From: DAOUMU01 sp034409055 | GTDB taxonomy: Bacteria; Chloroflexota; Anaerolineae; 4572-78; J111 | Assembly (NCBI GenBank): GCA_034409055.1 | Contig: DAOUMU010000251.1 | Coordinates: 1 to 20,570 of the forward strand | Direction: 5' to 3' | Length of the DNA stretch: 20,570 nucleotides | Part shown: positions 7,269 to 14,435 of the stretch, piece by piece | Layout of the letters: every line of letters starts with the position of its first letter | Position numbering within the stretch: the first letter of the stretch is position 1 | Notes under the pieces: generated by a model | Database searches by the model: none | What the model saw: only the letters and a program-made list of their open reading frames with translations | Told to the model about the DNA's origin: nothing | Position numbers and translations under genes: made by a program

Positions 7269-7487
7269 ATGAGTTCCGAAGTTGTTGATGATCCCGGCAT
7301 AACTTGCTCGGTTTTAATGCACGATACAATCAATCAGATTTCGACGATTATAAGTATTGCTCAATTTGGCCTGATCAGTAAAGAGATGTCACCTGAAGTG
7401 CAGGCAGACATGAAGCGTATTGTCGCCACGATGCGCCAGGTGGCCAATAATCTCAAACGCTTAGCCGAGATTTTGGATGAAGCATGA
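7269..7487 (+). CDS. Small helical protein resembling a histidine-kinase dimerisation (DHp) domain without kinase domain
   Basis: A 72-residue protein. Residues 15-70 form two predicted amphipathic helices. The first contains LMHDTINQISTIISIAQFGL, like the H-box of HisKA-type dimerisation domains (HDxxN then hydrophobic repeats), with H18 in the phospho-acceptor position. The second helix (PEVQADMKRI, then RQVANNLKRLAEIL) resembles the return helix. There is no ATP-binding domain, receiver or membrane segment, so it may be a phosphotransfer or kinase-binding protein, or only a structural mimic. I chose the ATG at 7269 because a G-rich site (gcggggg) precedes it. The in-frame upstream ATG at 7191 would run through the REP-like repeat. 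Its stop overlaps the next gene's start as ATGA (7484-7487), which implies translational coupling to the membrane protein. Confidence 0.65.
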   Translation: MSSEVVDDPGITCSVLMHDTINQISTIISIAQFGLISKEMSPEVQADMKRIVATMRQVANNLKRLAEILDEA

Positions 7488-9262
7488 TTGGGATGCGGGC
7501 AGAGCCGGCTTCAAGACGGATCTATCTCCTGTTGGCTCTGATTTTATCGATTTTTGCCATTGCCCCCCTTTTTTATCCCGGTTACATCCAGACCCATAGT
7601 GGTTTTGTGCTGCCGTGGAATGTGGTCGATTTGCGGGCCAACTGGGGCGATTGGCGGTGGCTGCCTCACGTCGGCCTTAACTTTGATCCCCTCCGCAGTG
7701 ATGGCCTGTGGCCGTATTATTTGGCCAGTTTGTTACCGCTTCAGCCGGTAACGGCAGTAAAAGTGGTGCTGGGGCTGGGCTGGCTGCTGGCCAGTGTGGG
7801 CATGTTTCTGTGGCTTAAGGACTGGTTGGGACCGCACGGGGCGTTGGTGGCTGCTCTGGTCTATACTTACTTGCCCCATCAAATTGCCACGGTATACGTA
7901 CGCGGGGCCTGGGGTGAAGCCTTTTTCTGGGGATTACTGCCCTGGGTTATTCTGGCCACCACCTCATTGGCAAAAAATTCCTCCACACTGGCCCTGCCTG
8001 TGCCCGCTTTTTGGGTACGGGTTCGCCACACTGGCCCTGCGGGTTCGCCCCACTGGCCCTATGGGTTCGCCATTCATCATTCGCCATTCATCATTCGCCA
8101 TTCACCATTCACCCATTTACTCCTTACAATTCTGCTCTGGTTGATTCTTAGCCTGAATCACCTGGGGCTGGCCATCTGGGCTTTTGTTTTTATCACTACG
8201 CTATTATTGGTTATCTATCGGGGCCGGTCTCTTCTGTCGATTCTAATGGCTCTGCTGGGGATGGGAACCGTGTTGTTGTTCTATTTGTCCCTATCTCCCC
8301 GCCTTACCCCCTTGTCCCCTGGTTTTACCGATCATTTTCTCTATCCCTTCCAACTTGTCTCTGCTTACTGGGGTTTTGGTCCCAGTCGACCTGGCTGGCA
8401 CGATGGTCTTTCGTTCCAGGTGGGATTGGCCGCCGTGGGCTTGACAATTTTAAGCCTGGCTTTGTGGCCAGGCCGCCCGTCGTCCGAGCCATCAGAGGGC
8501 CGTACAGACCGCCGCCTGGTTTTCTTTTTGAGCGCGGCCCTCATTTCGGTCTTACTCCAATTAGGGTTGACCGCTTTTGTGTGGAATATTTCGGTCCCAC
8601 CGGGGTATTCCTTAGCCAGCACCTTGAGCTACCCCTGGCAACTGCTCGGGTTAACCGGCTTGTGCCTGGCTGTGTTGGCCGGAAGTGCCCTGTGGCTCGA
8701 CAGACGTTTAACGAACTTGCCTCTGTTTGGGACCGTCGTTATCCTGGTTATCTTGAGTAGTTACAGTTACCTCTCGCCTCAATTTGTTCAGACGGAGCAA
8801 TATGTGGCAGGGCCGGTGGCCCAGCTTGGGGAAGCGCAACTGGCCCTCGTCGATTACAATTTTTTTGTGTTGACCAACGGCCACACGGCCGGCCTGGAAC
8901 AGGGTGAAATCGCGATCCCTTTAGCCGTCCATGGCCCGCTGCAAGCCAATGATCTGTTACTGCTGCAGGTGACCTGGCAACCGTTGTTACCATTTAACCG
9001 GGATTTGAAGATATTTGTCCATCTGGTTGATGCCAACAATCATGTGCTGGCCCAATATGATGGCCAACCCCTGTCAGGCGACTATCCTACCTCCCAATGG
9101 ATTCCGGGGGAACTCATTGAAAATGTTTATCCCCTTCTCTTTCCGGCCGATGTTCCCCCCGGTCCCTATCGTCTCTTCCTTGGCCTGTACGACGAGGTCA
9201 CTATGGCCCGCCTCCCTGTCCCCACAGACCCAGAGGGGAGGGTAATCCTTAATGTCGAATAA
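7484..9262 (+). CDS. Polytopic membrane protein, GT-C / PTPS-related family, paralogue 1
   Basis: A 592-residue integral membrane protein with roughly ten to twelve hydrophobic segments. It shares the layout of the two following genes: a TM helix, an extracytoplasmic loop with DLRANWGDW and DPLRSDGLWPYY, then AVKVVLGLGW, a GPHGALVAALVYTYLPHQ block and VRGAWGEAF. This is the pattern of the PTPS-related/YfhO-like GT-C-fold membrane proteins, proposed lipid-linked sugar transferases or polymer-modifying enzymes; the substrate is unknown. Unlike its paralogues, its last 110 residues form a soluble domain (KIFVHLVDANNHVLAQYDG, PTSQWIPGE, PPGPYRLFLGLYD) typical of beta-sandwich tails on Chloroflexota membrane glycosyltransferases. 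Residues about 172-210 are encoded by short tandem repeats and are probably an insertion. The start overlaps the previous stop by 4 bases. The end overlaps the next start by 11 bases, so it is within an operon. Confidence 0.85.
   Translation: MIGMRAEPASRRIYLLLALILSIFAIAPLFYPGYIQTHSGFVLPWNVVDLRANWGDWRWLPHVGLNFDPLRSDGLWPYYLASLLPLQPVTAVKVVLGLGWLLASVGMFLWLKDWLGPHGALVAALVYTYLPHQIATVYVRGAWGEAFFWGLLPWVILATTSLAKNSSTLALPVPAFWVRVRHTGPAGSPHWPYGFAIHHSPFIIRHSPFTHLLLTILLWLILSLNHLGLAIWAFVFITTLLLVIYRGRSLLSILMALLGMGTVLLFYLSLSPRLTPLSPGFTDHFLYPFQLVSAYWGFGPSRPGWHDGLSFQVGLAAVGLTILSLALWPGRPSSEPSEGRTDRRLVFFLSAALISVLLQLGLTAFVWNISVPPGYSLASTLSYPWQLLGLTGLCLAVLAGSALWLDRRLTNLPLFGTVVILVILSSYSYLSPQFVQTEQYVAGPVAQLGEAQLALVDYNFFVLTNGHTAGLEQGEIAIPLAVHGPLQANDLLLLQVTWQPLLPFNRDLKIFVHLVDANNHVLAQYDGQPLSGDYPTSQWIPGELIENVYPLLFPADVPPGPYRLFLGLYDEVTMARLPVPTDPEGRVILNVE
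7997..8114 (+). repeat. Composite repeat inside paralogue 1: 22-base unit, period-22 tandem, seven heptamers
   Basis: Three parts sit end to end. A 22-base word (cctgtgcccg, then ctttttgggtac) lies at 7997-8018. Two period-22 copies beginning gggttcgcc follow at 8019-8062, with a partial third. Then come seven heptamers at 8066-8114 (ttcgcca, ttcatca, ttcgcca, ttcatca, ttcgcca, ttcacca, ttcaccc). All are translated in frame (residues about 172-210) in a loop between membrane segments, giving a His/Pro/Phe-rich stretch unlike the paralogues. Confidence 0.85.
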
Positions 9263-11363
9263 GAAATCACCTGTGCCCGCTTGTTGGGTACCTGTGTCCG
9301 CCTTTTGGGTAGCAGTTAGAAACGTCATCCCAAATCCCCCATCCCCCATCTCTCATCTCGATTTGTATTTCTGGCTAACACTTCTCCTTTCCCTGCCGGT
9401 GCTCGGCCCGCTGTTACAGCCGGGCTATTTCTGGGGGGCGCACGATGCCCGTCACTCGGTTTATTTTTTACACCAATTCGACAAAGCTATTCGGGATGGG
9501 GTATGGTATCCCCGCTGGGCGCCTGATTTTGCTTTTGGTTACGGGTATCCCTTTTTTAATATTTATGGGCCGCTCTCCTCCTACGCGGGGGAGGCGTTCC
9601 ATCTGGCCGGACTGGATATTGTGACGGCGGTTAAGACCGTTTTTGGTCTATCAGCCGTTTTATCCGGGCTGGCCATGTATTTATTTGTCAGGCGCTTGTT
9701 GGGCCGGCCGGCCGGCTTGATTGCCGCTTTAACTTACGTTTATATTCCCTACCATCTTTTTGACCTGTACGTGCGGGCTGCCCTGGCCGAGTCGGTCGGT
9801 TTTGTCTTCGTGCCGCTCACCCTGTGGGGTTTTTACGAGGTCGTCACTCAGCCCCGTCTGCCGGCCATATTCTGGGCGGCGCTGGCTTATGCCGGGCTCA
9901 TGTTTACCAGTAACCTGCTGGCCCTTCTCTTTACGCCCATTTTGGGGTTGTATGTCGCTTTTATGATCCTGTGGCAGCTCTTCGAGTCAGCGAATCAGCC
10001 AGGCGGTGAACTTCGCCAACCTATTATAGTGTTACCCCACCACATTTGTGCAATCCGCGAGAATTATGGAGTCCAAAGTGCACTTTGGACTCCATATCTG
10101 TGGTTTGACCGCGCTATGTTTTACGTTTTACGTTTTATTATCTTGGGCCTCCCCTCAGTGTTCACTCTTTGCCTGGGCCTCGGCTTAAGTGCCATCTTCT
10201 GGTTCCCCGCCTTTTTGGAGTACCGCTTTGTGCGGGTTGACCAGTGGGTTGGCGGTCGTTTCGCCTTTGGCGACGATTTTGTGGAGATATTTCAACTATT
10301 TTCGCCCCAGTGGGGCTTTGGGACCAGCATCCCCGGCCCGGACGACGAAGCCGGTTTTCAAGTTGGCCTGGCCGCAACGATTCTGTTTATCCTTTCCTTT
10401 TTGGTGGTGCCCAAACTGGATAAGCCACACGTCCGCCGGACTCTCTACTTCTTCCAGGGCATGACCCTGGTGATGCTTTTCTTGACGGTGCCCATTTCCA
10501 GTCTGGTCTGGACCTTATTGCCCCTGTCCAGCTTTGCCCAATTTCCCTGGCGATTATTAGTCATTATTGCTCCGCTGATTTCCATTGTTGCTGGGGCTAT
10601 CATGGCCGCCTGTGCCCGCTTTTTGGATACCAGTTATAAAAATCAAGAAACGCAGGTAGAAGCTACACCAATACATCCTGAACCCCAATCTCCCATCTCC
10701 CATCTCCCATCTCCCATCTCATTGTCCCTGGTCATTCTATCCGGCCTCATTCTCCTCTCCAGTTACCCCTACCTCCAGGCCGAAGTTCGTGATCCCAAAC
10801 CAACCGAAGGCCCGGTTAGCCAGGCGGCCCTGTTTCGCTTCCAACAATCGGCGGATGAGATGACGGGCCAGACCGCCTGGGTGCGGCGTATTCCCAATTG
10901 GTCTACCCTGGCCGAGCAGGTCGAACGCGGCGGTCAGATTACCACCAAAGTCAATTACACGGCCTTACCCGCTGATAACAGCGTGGGGGTTTACTCGATG
11001 GAAATGGACAGTGTGCACGAACTGCTCTGGGTTGGCACCGAAAAGGAGGGACAGATGGTCACCTTTTTTGTGCCTTATTATCCCGGCTGGCAGGCTTACA
11101 TTTACGAAGACCTGGGACCGCACGATGGCAACCTGGATAAAGAGGTGGGGCCGGTAACCCGGATTGGACCGGTTGTCGAGCGGCCGGAAATAAGCACGAC
11201 GCCTATTGAAGGCTGGATGGTGGTGCCAATTCTCCCCGGCTCTCATTTCTTGGAAATTCGATTTGAGGATACAGGGGTCAGAGTGGTCGGACGCTGGATT
11301 TCTGTGGTGTCGATCTTGCTATTAGGGGGCTTGTTGGTCGTCGCGCGAAGCCGCAGGATGTGA
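9252..11363 (+). CDS. Polytopic membrane protein, PTPS-related / YfhO-like, paralogue 2
   Basis: A 703-residue integral membrane protein, the largest of three tandem paralogues. After TM1 comes the signature GAHDARHSVYFLHQFD and PRWAPDFAFGYGYPFFN, then AVKTVFGLSAVLSGLAMY, GRPAGLIAALTYVYIPYHL and VRAALAES. The acidic HD/D pair in the first extracytoplasmic loop is where GT-C enzymes carry catalytic acids, so enzymatic activity is plausible but unproven. The C-terminus (YYPGWQAYIYE, then LEIRFEDTGVRVVGRWIS and a final TM) has the YfhO-like tail. Its extra length comes from repeat-derived insertions: residues about 7-35 (N-terminus), about 255-296 (with a 32-base palindrome) and about 453-490. 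Start at ATG 9252, with GGAGGG eight to nine bases upstream. It overlaps paralogue 1 and is followed by paralogue 3 after 4 bases. Confidence 0.85.
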   Translation: MSNKKSPVPACWVPVSAFWVAVRNVIPNPPSPISHLDLYFWLTLLLSLPVLGPLLQPGYFWGAHDARHSVYFLHQFDKAIRDGVWYPRWAPDFAFGYGYPFFNIYGPLSSYAGEAFHLAGLDIVTAVKTVFGLSAVLSGLAMYLFVRRLLGRPAGLIAALTYVYIPYHLFDLYVRAALAESVGFVFVPLTLWGFYEVVTQPRLPAIFWAALAYAGLMFTSNLLALLFTPILGLYVAFMILWQLFESANQPGGELRQPIIVLPHHICAIRENYGVQSALWTPYLWFDRAMFYVLRFIILGLPSVFTLCLGLGLSAIFWFPAFLEYRFVRVDQWVGGRFAFGDDFVEIFQLFSPQWGFGTSIPGPDDEAGFQVGLAATILFILSFLVVPKLDKPHVRRTLYFFQGMTLVMLFLTVPISSLVWTLLPLSSFAQFPWRLLVIIAPLISIVAGAIMAACARFLDTSYKNQETQVEATPIHPEPQSPISHLPSPISLSLVILSGLILLSSYPYLQAEVRDPKPTEGPVSQAALFRFQQSADEMTGQTAWVRRIPNWSTLAEQVERGGQITTKVNYTALPADNSVGVYSMEMDSVHELLWVGTEKEGQMVTFFVPYYPGWQAYIYEDLGPHDGNLDKEVGPVTRIGPVVERPEISTTPIEGWMVVPILPGSHFLEIRFEDTGVRVVGRWISVVSILLLGGLLVVARSRRM
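9269..9361 (+). repeat. Composite repeat at the 5' end of paralogue 2: two 21-base units plus four heptamers
   Basis: Two tandem 21-base units (acctgtgccc... at 9269-9289 and acctgtgtcc... at 9290-9310; 18 of 21 identical) belong to the same family as the unit in paralogue 1. They are followed by a spacer and heptamers atccccc, atccccc, atctctc, atctcga at 9334-9361. They encode the N-terminal tail upstream of the first membrane segment (CWVPVSAFWV and NPPSPISH). Confidence 0.8.
10065..10096. repeat. Perfect 32-base palindrome inside paralogue 2
   Basis: Bases 10065-10080 are the exact reverse complement of 10081-10096; the arm reads tatggagtccaaagtg. It is translated in frame as YGVQSALWTPY. 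The paralogues lack this sequence and have only a short loop there. Directly after it, 10119-10139 carries the heptamers ttttacg, ttttacg, ttttatt, so the palindrome sits within a larger repeat-derived insertion of about 120-150 bases. Confidence 0.85.
10119..10139 (+). repeat. Short heptamer array (ttttacg)
   Basis: Three heptamers in a row (ttttacg, ttttacg, ttttatt), translated in frame at the start of a membrane segment (FYVLRFII). It is adjacent to the 32-base palindrome and part of the same insertion. Confidence 0.6.
10609..10717 (+). repeat. Composite repeat inside paralogue 2: 22-base unit, spacer, four ctcccat heptamers
   Basis: The 22-base word seen in paralogue 1 recurs at 10609-10630 with one or two changes (gggtac becomes ggatac). 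After about 59 bases it is followed by four exact ctcccat heptamers at 10690-10717 and a partial fifth. It encodes a hydrophilic loop (QSPISHLPSPIS) between the last membrane segments. The order of unit, then spacer, then heptamers is the same as at 7997-8114 and 9269-9361. Confidence 0.85.
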
Positions 11364-11367
11364 AAAG

Positions 11368-13146
11368 GTGAAAAATCGTATTCCCAAACTCGACCCAAAC
11401 ATCTGGTTGATTCTGGCTTTGTCCATTTTTGCCTGGGGGCCATTGCTGACCCCGGCCTATTTTTTGGATGCCCATGATGCCAAACATAGCGTTTTCTTTT
11501 TGGTCGAGTTTGACCAAACCTTCCGCGATGGGTTTCTCTGGCCGCGCTGGTCGCCGGATTTTTCCTTTGGCTATGGCTATCCCCTCTTTAACCTGTATGC
11601 CCCTCTGGCTTTTTACGCCGCCGAGTTGCTTCACCTGTTGGGACTTAGTTTCACCACGGCCATCAAAACAATGTACGGGCTGGCGACGATTGGGGCGGGC
11701 CTGAGCATGTACGGCTTTGGACAGCGTCTCTTTGGCCGTCGAGCCGGGCTGTTGGCCGCCATCACCTATATGTACCTGCCCTTCCATCTGGTCGAAATCT
11801 TTGTGCGTAGCGCCTACGCCGAGTTTGTGGCTTTGGCCATTGTGCCCCTCCTTTTCTGGACCTTTACCGAACTGGTGGCTGCCCCGACCCTACGGCGGGC
11901 AGCCCTGGCCGGTTTGGCTTACGGGGTTTTGGCCCTGACCCACCATACCTCTTTCTTTACGTTTAGTCCTTTTCTGATGGTTTACATTCTCTACCTGGTG
12001 CTGGCTAAATCGAAGTTTGGGCTAAAATCTTTTGTCATTCATGCCCTGCCGGCAGCGGCTGCCGGCATGTTGGGGCTGGCCCTGGCGGCTATCTATCTAC
12101 TGCCGGTTATTGCTGAAACCCGTTTTGTCAAAATAGAGCAATGGACCAGCGGTAGTTATAACTATCTGCAACATTTTGTGTACTTTTCCCAATTCTTTTC
12201 CCCGCAGTGGGGCTATGGTTACGCTGGGGCGGGCTTGCTGGATGATTTTTCTTTCCAGCTTGGGATTGTGCCCTTGGTGCTCATCGGTTTTGCCCTGGTG
12301 AATATCGTCAGCCGGCGGTTTCCCCATTACGGCACGGCCCTTTTTTTTCTCATTTCCACCGCTGTTTTCATTTTGCTGATGTCGCCCCTGGCTGAACCTA
12401 TCTGGCGCATTATCCCCATTGCTACTTTGGTGCAGTTTCCCTGGCGGCTGCTGGGTATGACCGCTTTCACAATGTCCCTGGTGACCGGCTCTCTCCTGGC
12501 TCGATCCGATGATCAATTAGCAATTATCAATTCCCAACCCCCAACCTCATATCCTCCATCTGATATCCCCCATTCCACATCTCATATCCCAAACCTGCCA
12601 GCCTCTCCGGTGTACCTCCTGTTCCTGGTTATCATCCTGGCCTCTTTCCCCTACACCCTGCCCCAGTACACCGAAGTTCCTGACTGGGCTGAAAGCCCGC
12701 TGGCGGTTGTTAATTGGGATAGAGCCTCGATTGTGGACCGGGTGGGGATGGTGTCTGTGACAGAGGAGCAACCGCAAACCAGCCCTATGGAACAGCAATA
12801 TCTTGATGGTCAGCCATTGCATGTGGCCGGGATCATAGCCGGACGAGGTACAGTGGAAACGCTGCACCATGGGGGAGCGTCGGATAAGGTGCGGGTGGTG
12901 GCCGAGGAAGCGGTCACCGTGCAGTTTTACACGTACCACTATCCCGGCTGGCAAGTCACCCTGGCCGGTCAACCCCTGGCGCATCGCTATGAACCACCTT
13001 TTGGCTTGATTACCGTGGACGTACCGGCCGGCGAGCACGTCCTCCTGTTGAGGATGGGCAGCACTCTACCACGTACAGTGGGCACAATCATCAGCGGTTT
13101 AGCCTTGGCGGCAATCGTGTCTCTTTCCCTGTGGTCATTCAGATGA
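11368..13146 (+). CDS. Polytopic membrane protein, PTPS-related / YfhO-like, paralogue 3
   Basis: A 592-residue integral membrane protein, the least disturbed member of the trio. Signature blocks are DAHDAKHSVFFLVEFD, WPRWSPDFSFGYGYPLFN, AIKTMYGLATIGAGLSMY, GRRAGLLAAITYMYLPFHL and VRSAYAEF, then TM helices and FFSPQWGYGYAG. The C-terminal domain is YfhO-like: YHYPGWQVTLAGQPL, then VDVPAGEHVLLLRMGSTLPR and a last TM. By family it may be a GT-C-type transferase acting on a lipid-linked substrate outside the membrane; the actual substrate is unknown. Start is GTG 11368, 4 bases after the previous stop, with AGGA nine bases upstream, so translational coupling is likely. Residues 383-408 are encoded by a heptamer array located in the same loop as the repeat in paralogue 2. 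Confidence 0.85.
   Translation: MKNRIPKLDPNIWLILALSIFAWGPLLTPAYFLDAHDAKHSVFFLVEFDQTFRDGFLWPRWSPDFSFGYGYPLFNLYAPLAFYAAELLHLLGLSFTTAIKTMYGLATIGAGLSMYGFGQRLFGRRAGLLAAITYMYLPFHLVEIFVRSAYAEFVALAIVPLLFWTFTELVAAPTLRRAALAGLAYGVLALTHHTSFFTFSPFLMVYILYLVLAKSKFGLKSFVIHALPAAAAGMLGLALAAIYLLPVIAETRFVKIEQWTSGSYNYLQHFVYFSQFFSPQWGYGYAGAGLLDDFSFQLGIVPLVLIGFALVNIVSRRFPHYGTALFFLISTAVFILLMSPLAEPIWRIIPIATLVQFPWRLLGMTAFTMSLVTGSLLARSDDQLAIINSQPPTSYPPSDIPHSTSHIPNLPASPVYLLFLVIILASFPYTLPQYTEVPDWAESPLAVVNWDRASIVDRVGMVSVTEEQPQTSPMEQQYLDGQPLHVAGIIAGRGTVETLHHGGASDKVRVVAEEAVTVQFYTYHYPGWQVTLAGQPLAHRYEPPFGLITVDVPAGEHVLLLRMGSTLPRTVGTIISGLALAAIVSLSLWSFR
12514..12590 (+). repeat. Degenerate heptamer array inside paralogue 3 (eleven units)
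   Basis: Consecutive heptamers include caattag, caattat, caattcc, caacccc, caacctc, atatcct, ccatctg, atatccc, ccattcc, acatctc and atatccc. They encode a Pro/Ser/His-rich loop before a membrane segment, at the position equivalent to the 10609-10717 insertion of paralogue 2. No 22-base unit precedes it. Confidence 0.75.
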
Positions 13147-13163
13147 TGACGACGCCGAATTTT

Positions 13164-13205
13164 GACAATTGACCGGTGATAATTGATAATTGGTAACTGA
13201 TATGA
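13164..13205 (+). repeat. Heptamer array between paralogue 3 and the LysM gene
   Basis: Six heptamers (gacaatt, gaccggt, gataatt, gataatt, ggtaact, gatatga) fill the intergenic space and run over the ATG of the next gene at 13202. They replace any clear ribosome binding site. Confidence 0.7.
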
Positions 13206-14320
13206 CTGAGTGTTCATCCTGCGGTACCGAACTAACCGCCCACGAAACCCATTGCCCGGTTTGCGGCAAACCCACGGCCCACTATCACCGTCAGCGTCGC
13301 TGCCTGCATTGTGGCACGCCCGTGGCCGAAAAGGCTCAAACTTGCATGATGTGCGGTAACCCGGTCGATAGCCTGCCGTTGAGTACCTCTATTTTTAGTG
13401 GCTCCTGGCTGGGTATCGGCCTGGGGGTATTGATTATTGTCGGTATCGTGGTCTGGGTCAATAGTTATCAGGTCCCCCCTGACAACACGGTTCGGGCCGG
13501 TCAGGGCCTTCCCTCTACTGCCACGCCAAGCCCGACCATCACCCGTACGCCAACGGCTACGGGCACACCGCTGCCCACAGCCACCGTAACCCCTACCCCT
13601 ACCCCTACCCCTCGGACGCACATCGTTGAGCGTGGCGAGTCGCTTTTTTACATTGCCGGGTTATATAGGGTAACAGTGGAGGATCTGGTCAAACTAAACA
13701 ACATTGACGATGTACAGTTGTTAAGCGTAGGGCAGACATTATTGATACCTTATATAACTCGCTCTGGGGCTGAGGATAACCAGCTTCCACCACAAATTGT
13801 TTACGTGATTGAATCAGGGGATACGTTGCTGGCGATTGCCATAGAACACGGCACATCGGTTGACGACATTATTGCGGCCAATCCCGATATAAACCTGGAT
13901 TTGATTTTTCCGGGGCAGGAGATCGTGGTGCCCCTGGCCACACCCACCCCTACGTCCACTCCAACCGCCACCCTTACCCCGACCTCAACTCCCGGCCCGC
14001 CTTATCCCCCCCCGGATTTGCTAAAACCTATTGAGGGTCAGGTGGTAACCGGGTCTACGTTGTTTTTTAACTGGACCAGTACCGGTCTATTGGCCGATAA
14101 CGAATTTTATGTATTGCAACTGACCTGGGCTGATGGCTCCCGCAGCGAATACTGGACCAAAACCAGCAGTTGGCGTATCAGTAAAGATCAACGCCATACC
14201 AGCGGGCCGATCACCTGGACCGTGACCATTATGCACCAGACCGGTACGAACCCCGCTGGTGCTCCCGCTGGCGTTAGCCTGACCGATCTCGGTCAGGCAC
14301 GAACAGTCGAGTGGCCTTGA
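13202..14320 (+). CDS. Membrane-anchored double zinc-ribbon protein with two LysM domains
   Basis: A 372-residue protein. The N-terminus has two zinc ribbons (C4, C7, C18, C21 and C34, C37, C48, C51), which should be cytoplasmic. One TM helix (about 69-87) follows, then a Thr/Pro linker (PTPTPTP, 105-137), LysM 1 (138-183, HIVERGESLFYIAGLY), LysM 2 (198-244, YVIESGDTLLAIAIEHG), a second Thr/Pro linker and a C-terminal domain of about 100 residues with FNWTSTG and WTVTIMHQTG, resembling a beta-sandwich. LysM domains bind N-acetylglucosamine polymers, so the outer part probably holds the protein to cell-wall or surface glycan; the ribbons may bind nucleic acid or protein. The ATG at 13202 follows a heptamer array with no good ribosome binding site; a TTG at 13190 is a weaker choice. 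It is probably the last gene of the operon, 55 bases after paralogue 3 and ended by the terminator at 14371. Confidence 0.85.
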   Translation: MTECSSCGTELTAHETHCPVCGKPTAHYHRQRRCLHCGTPVAEKAQTCMMCGNPVDSLPLSTSIFSGSWLGIGLGVLIIVGIVVWVNSYQVPPDNTVRAGQGLPSTATPSPTITRTPTATGTPLPTATVTPTPTPTPRTHIVERGESLFYIAGLYRVTVEDLVKLNNIDDVQLLSVGQTLLIPYITRSGAEDNQLPPQIVYVIESGDTLLAIAIEHGTSVDDIIAANPDINLDLIFPGQEIVVPLATPTPTSTPTATLTPTSTPGPPYPPPDLLKPIEGQVVTGSTLFFNWTSTGLLADNEFYVLQLTWADGSRSEYWTKTSSWRISKDQRHTSGPITWTVTIMHQTGTNPAGAPAGVSLTDLGQARTVEWP

Positions 14321-14362
14321 GGCAATTTAGCAAATTGCTCTACAACTAAAATGAAACACACC
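14321..14362 (+). repeat. REP-like palindromic repeat, copy B
   Basis: It starts at the base after the LysM gene stop. The stem is ggcaattt / aaattgct with loop agc (one G-T pair). It matches copy A (7201-7242) at 34 of 42 positions. The G to T and C to A changes in the stem are compensatory, so the hairpin is conserved. Confidence 0.7.
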
Positions 14363-14370
14363 CAAATAAA

Positions 14371-14405
14371 AGTCCCCTGAGCATTGAGCCAGGGGACTCA
14401 TTTTT
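14371..14405. terminator. Bidirectional intrinsic terminator between LysM and KH genes
   Basis: A perfect 9-pair stem (agtcccctg 14371-14379, caggggact 14390-14398) is followed on the plus strand by catttttattta. On the minus strand the stem is followed by tttatttgg, joined to the T at its end. It therefore can end both the plus-strand LysM transcript and the minus-strand KH transcript, which converge here. Confidence 0.85.
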
Positions 14406-14435
14406 ATTTATATTCAGTTGAGGGGCATATTCGGT

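Noticed and set aside
8066..8114. CRISPR-like array
   Set aside because: Units are 7 bases without spacers and are translated within a membrane-protein gene.
13581..13620. Period-6 ccctac repeat as a separate element
   Set aside because: It simply encodes the Thr/Pro linker of the LysM protein.
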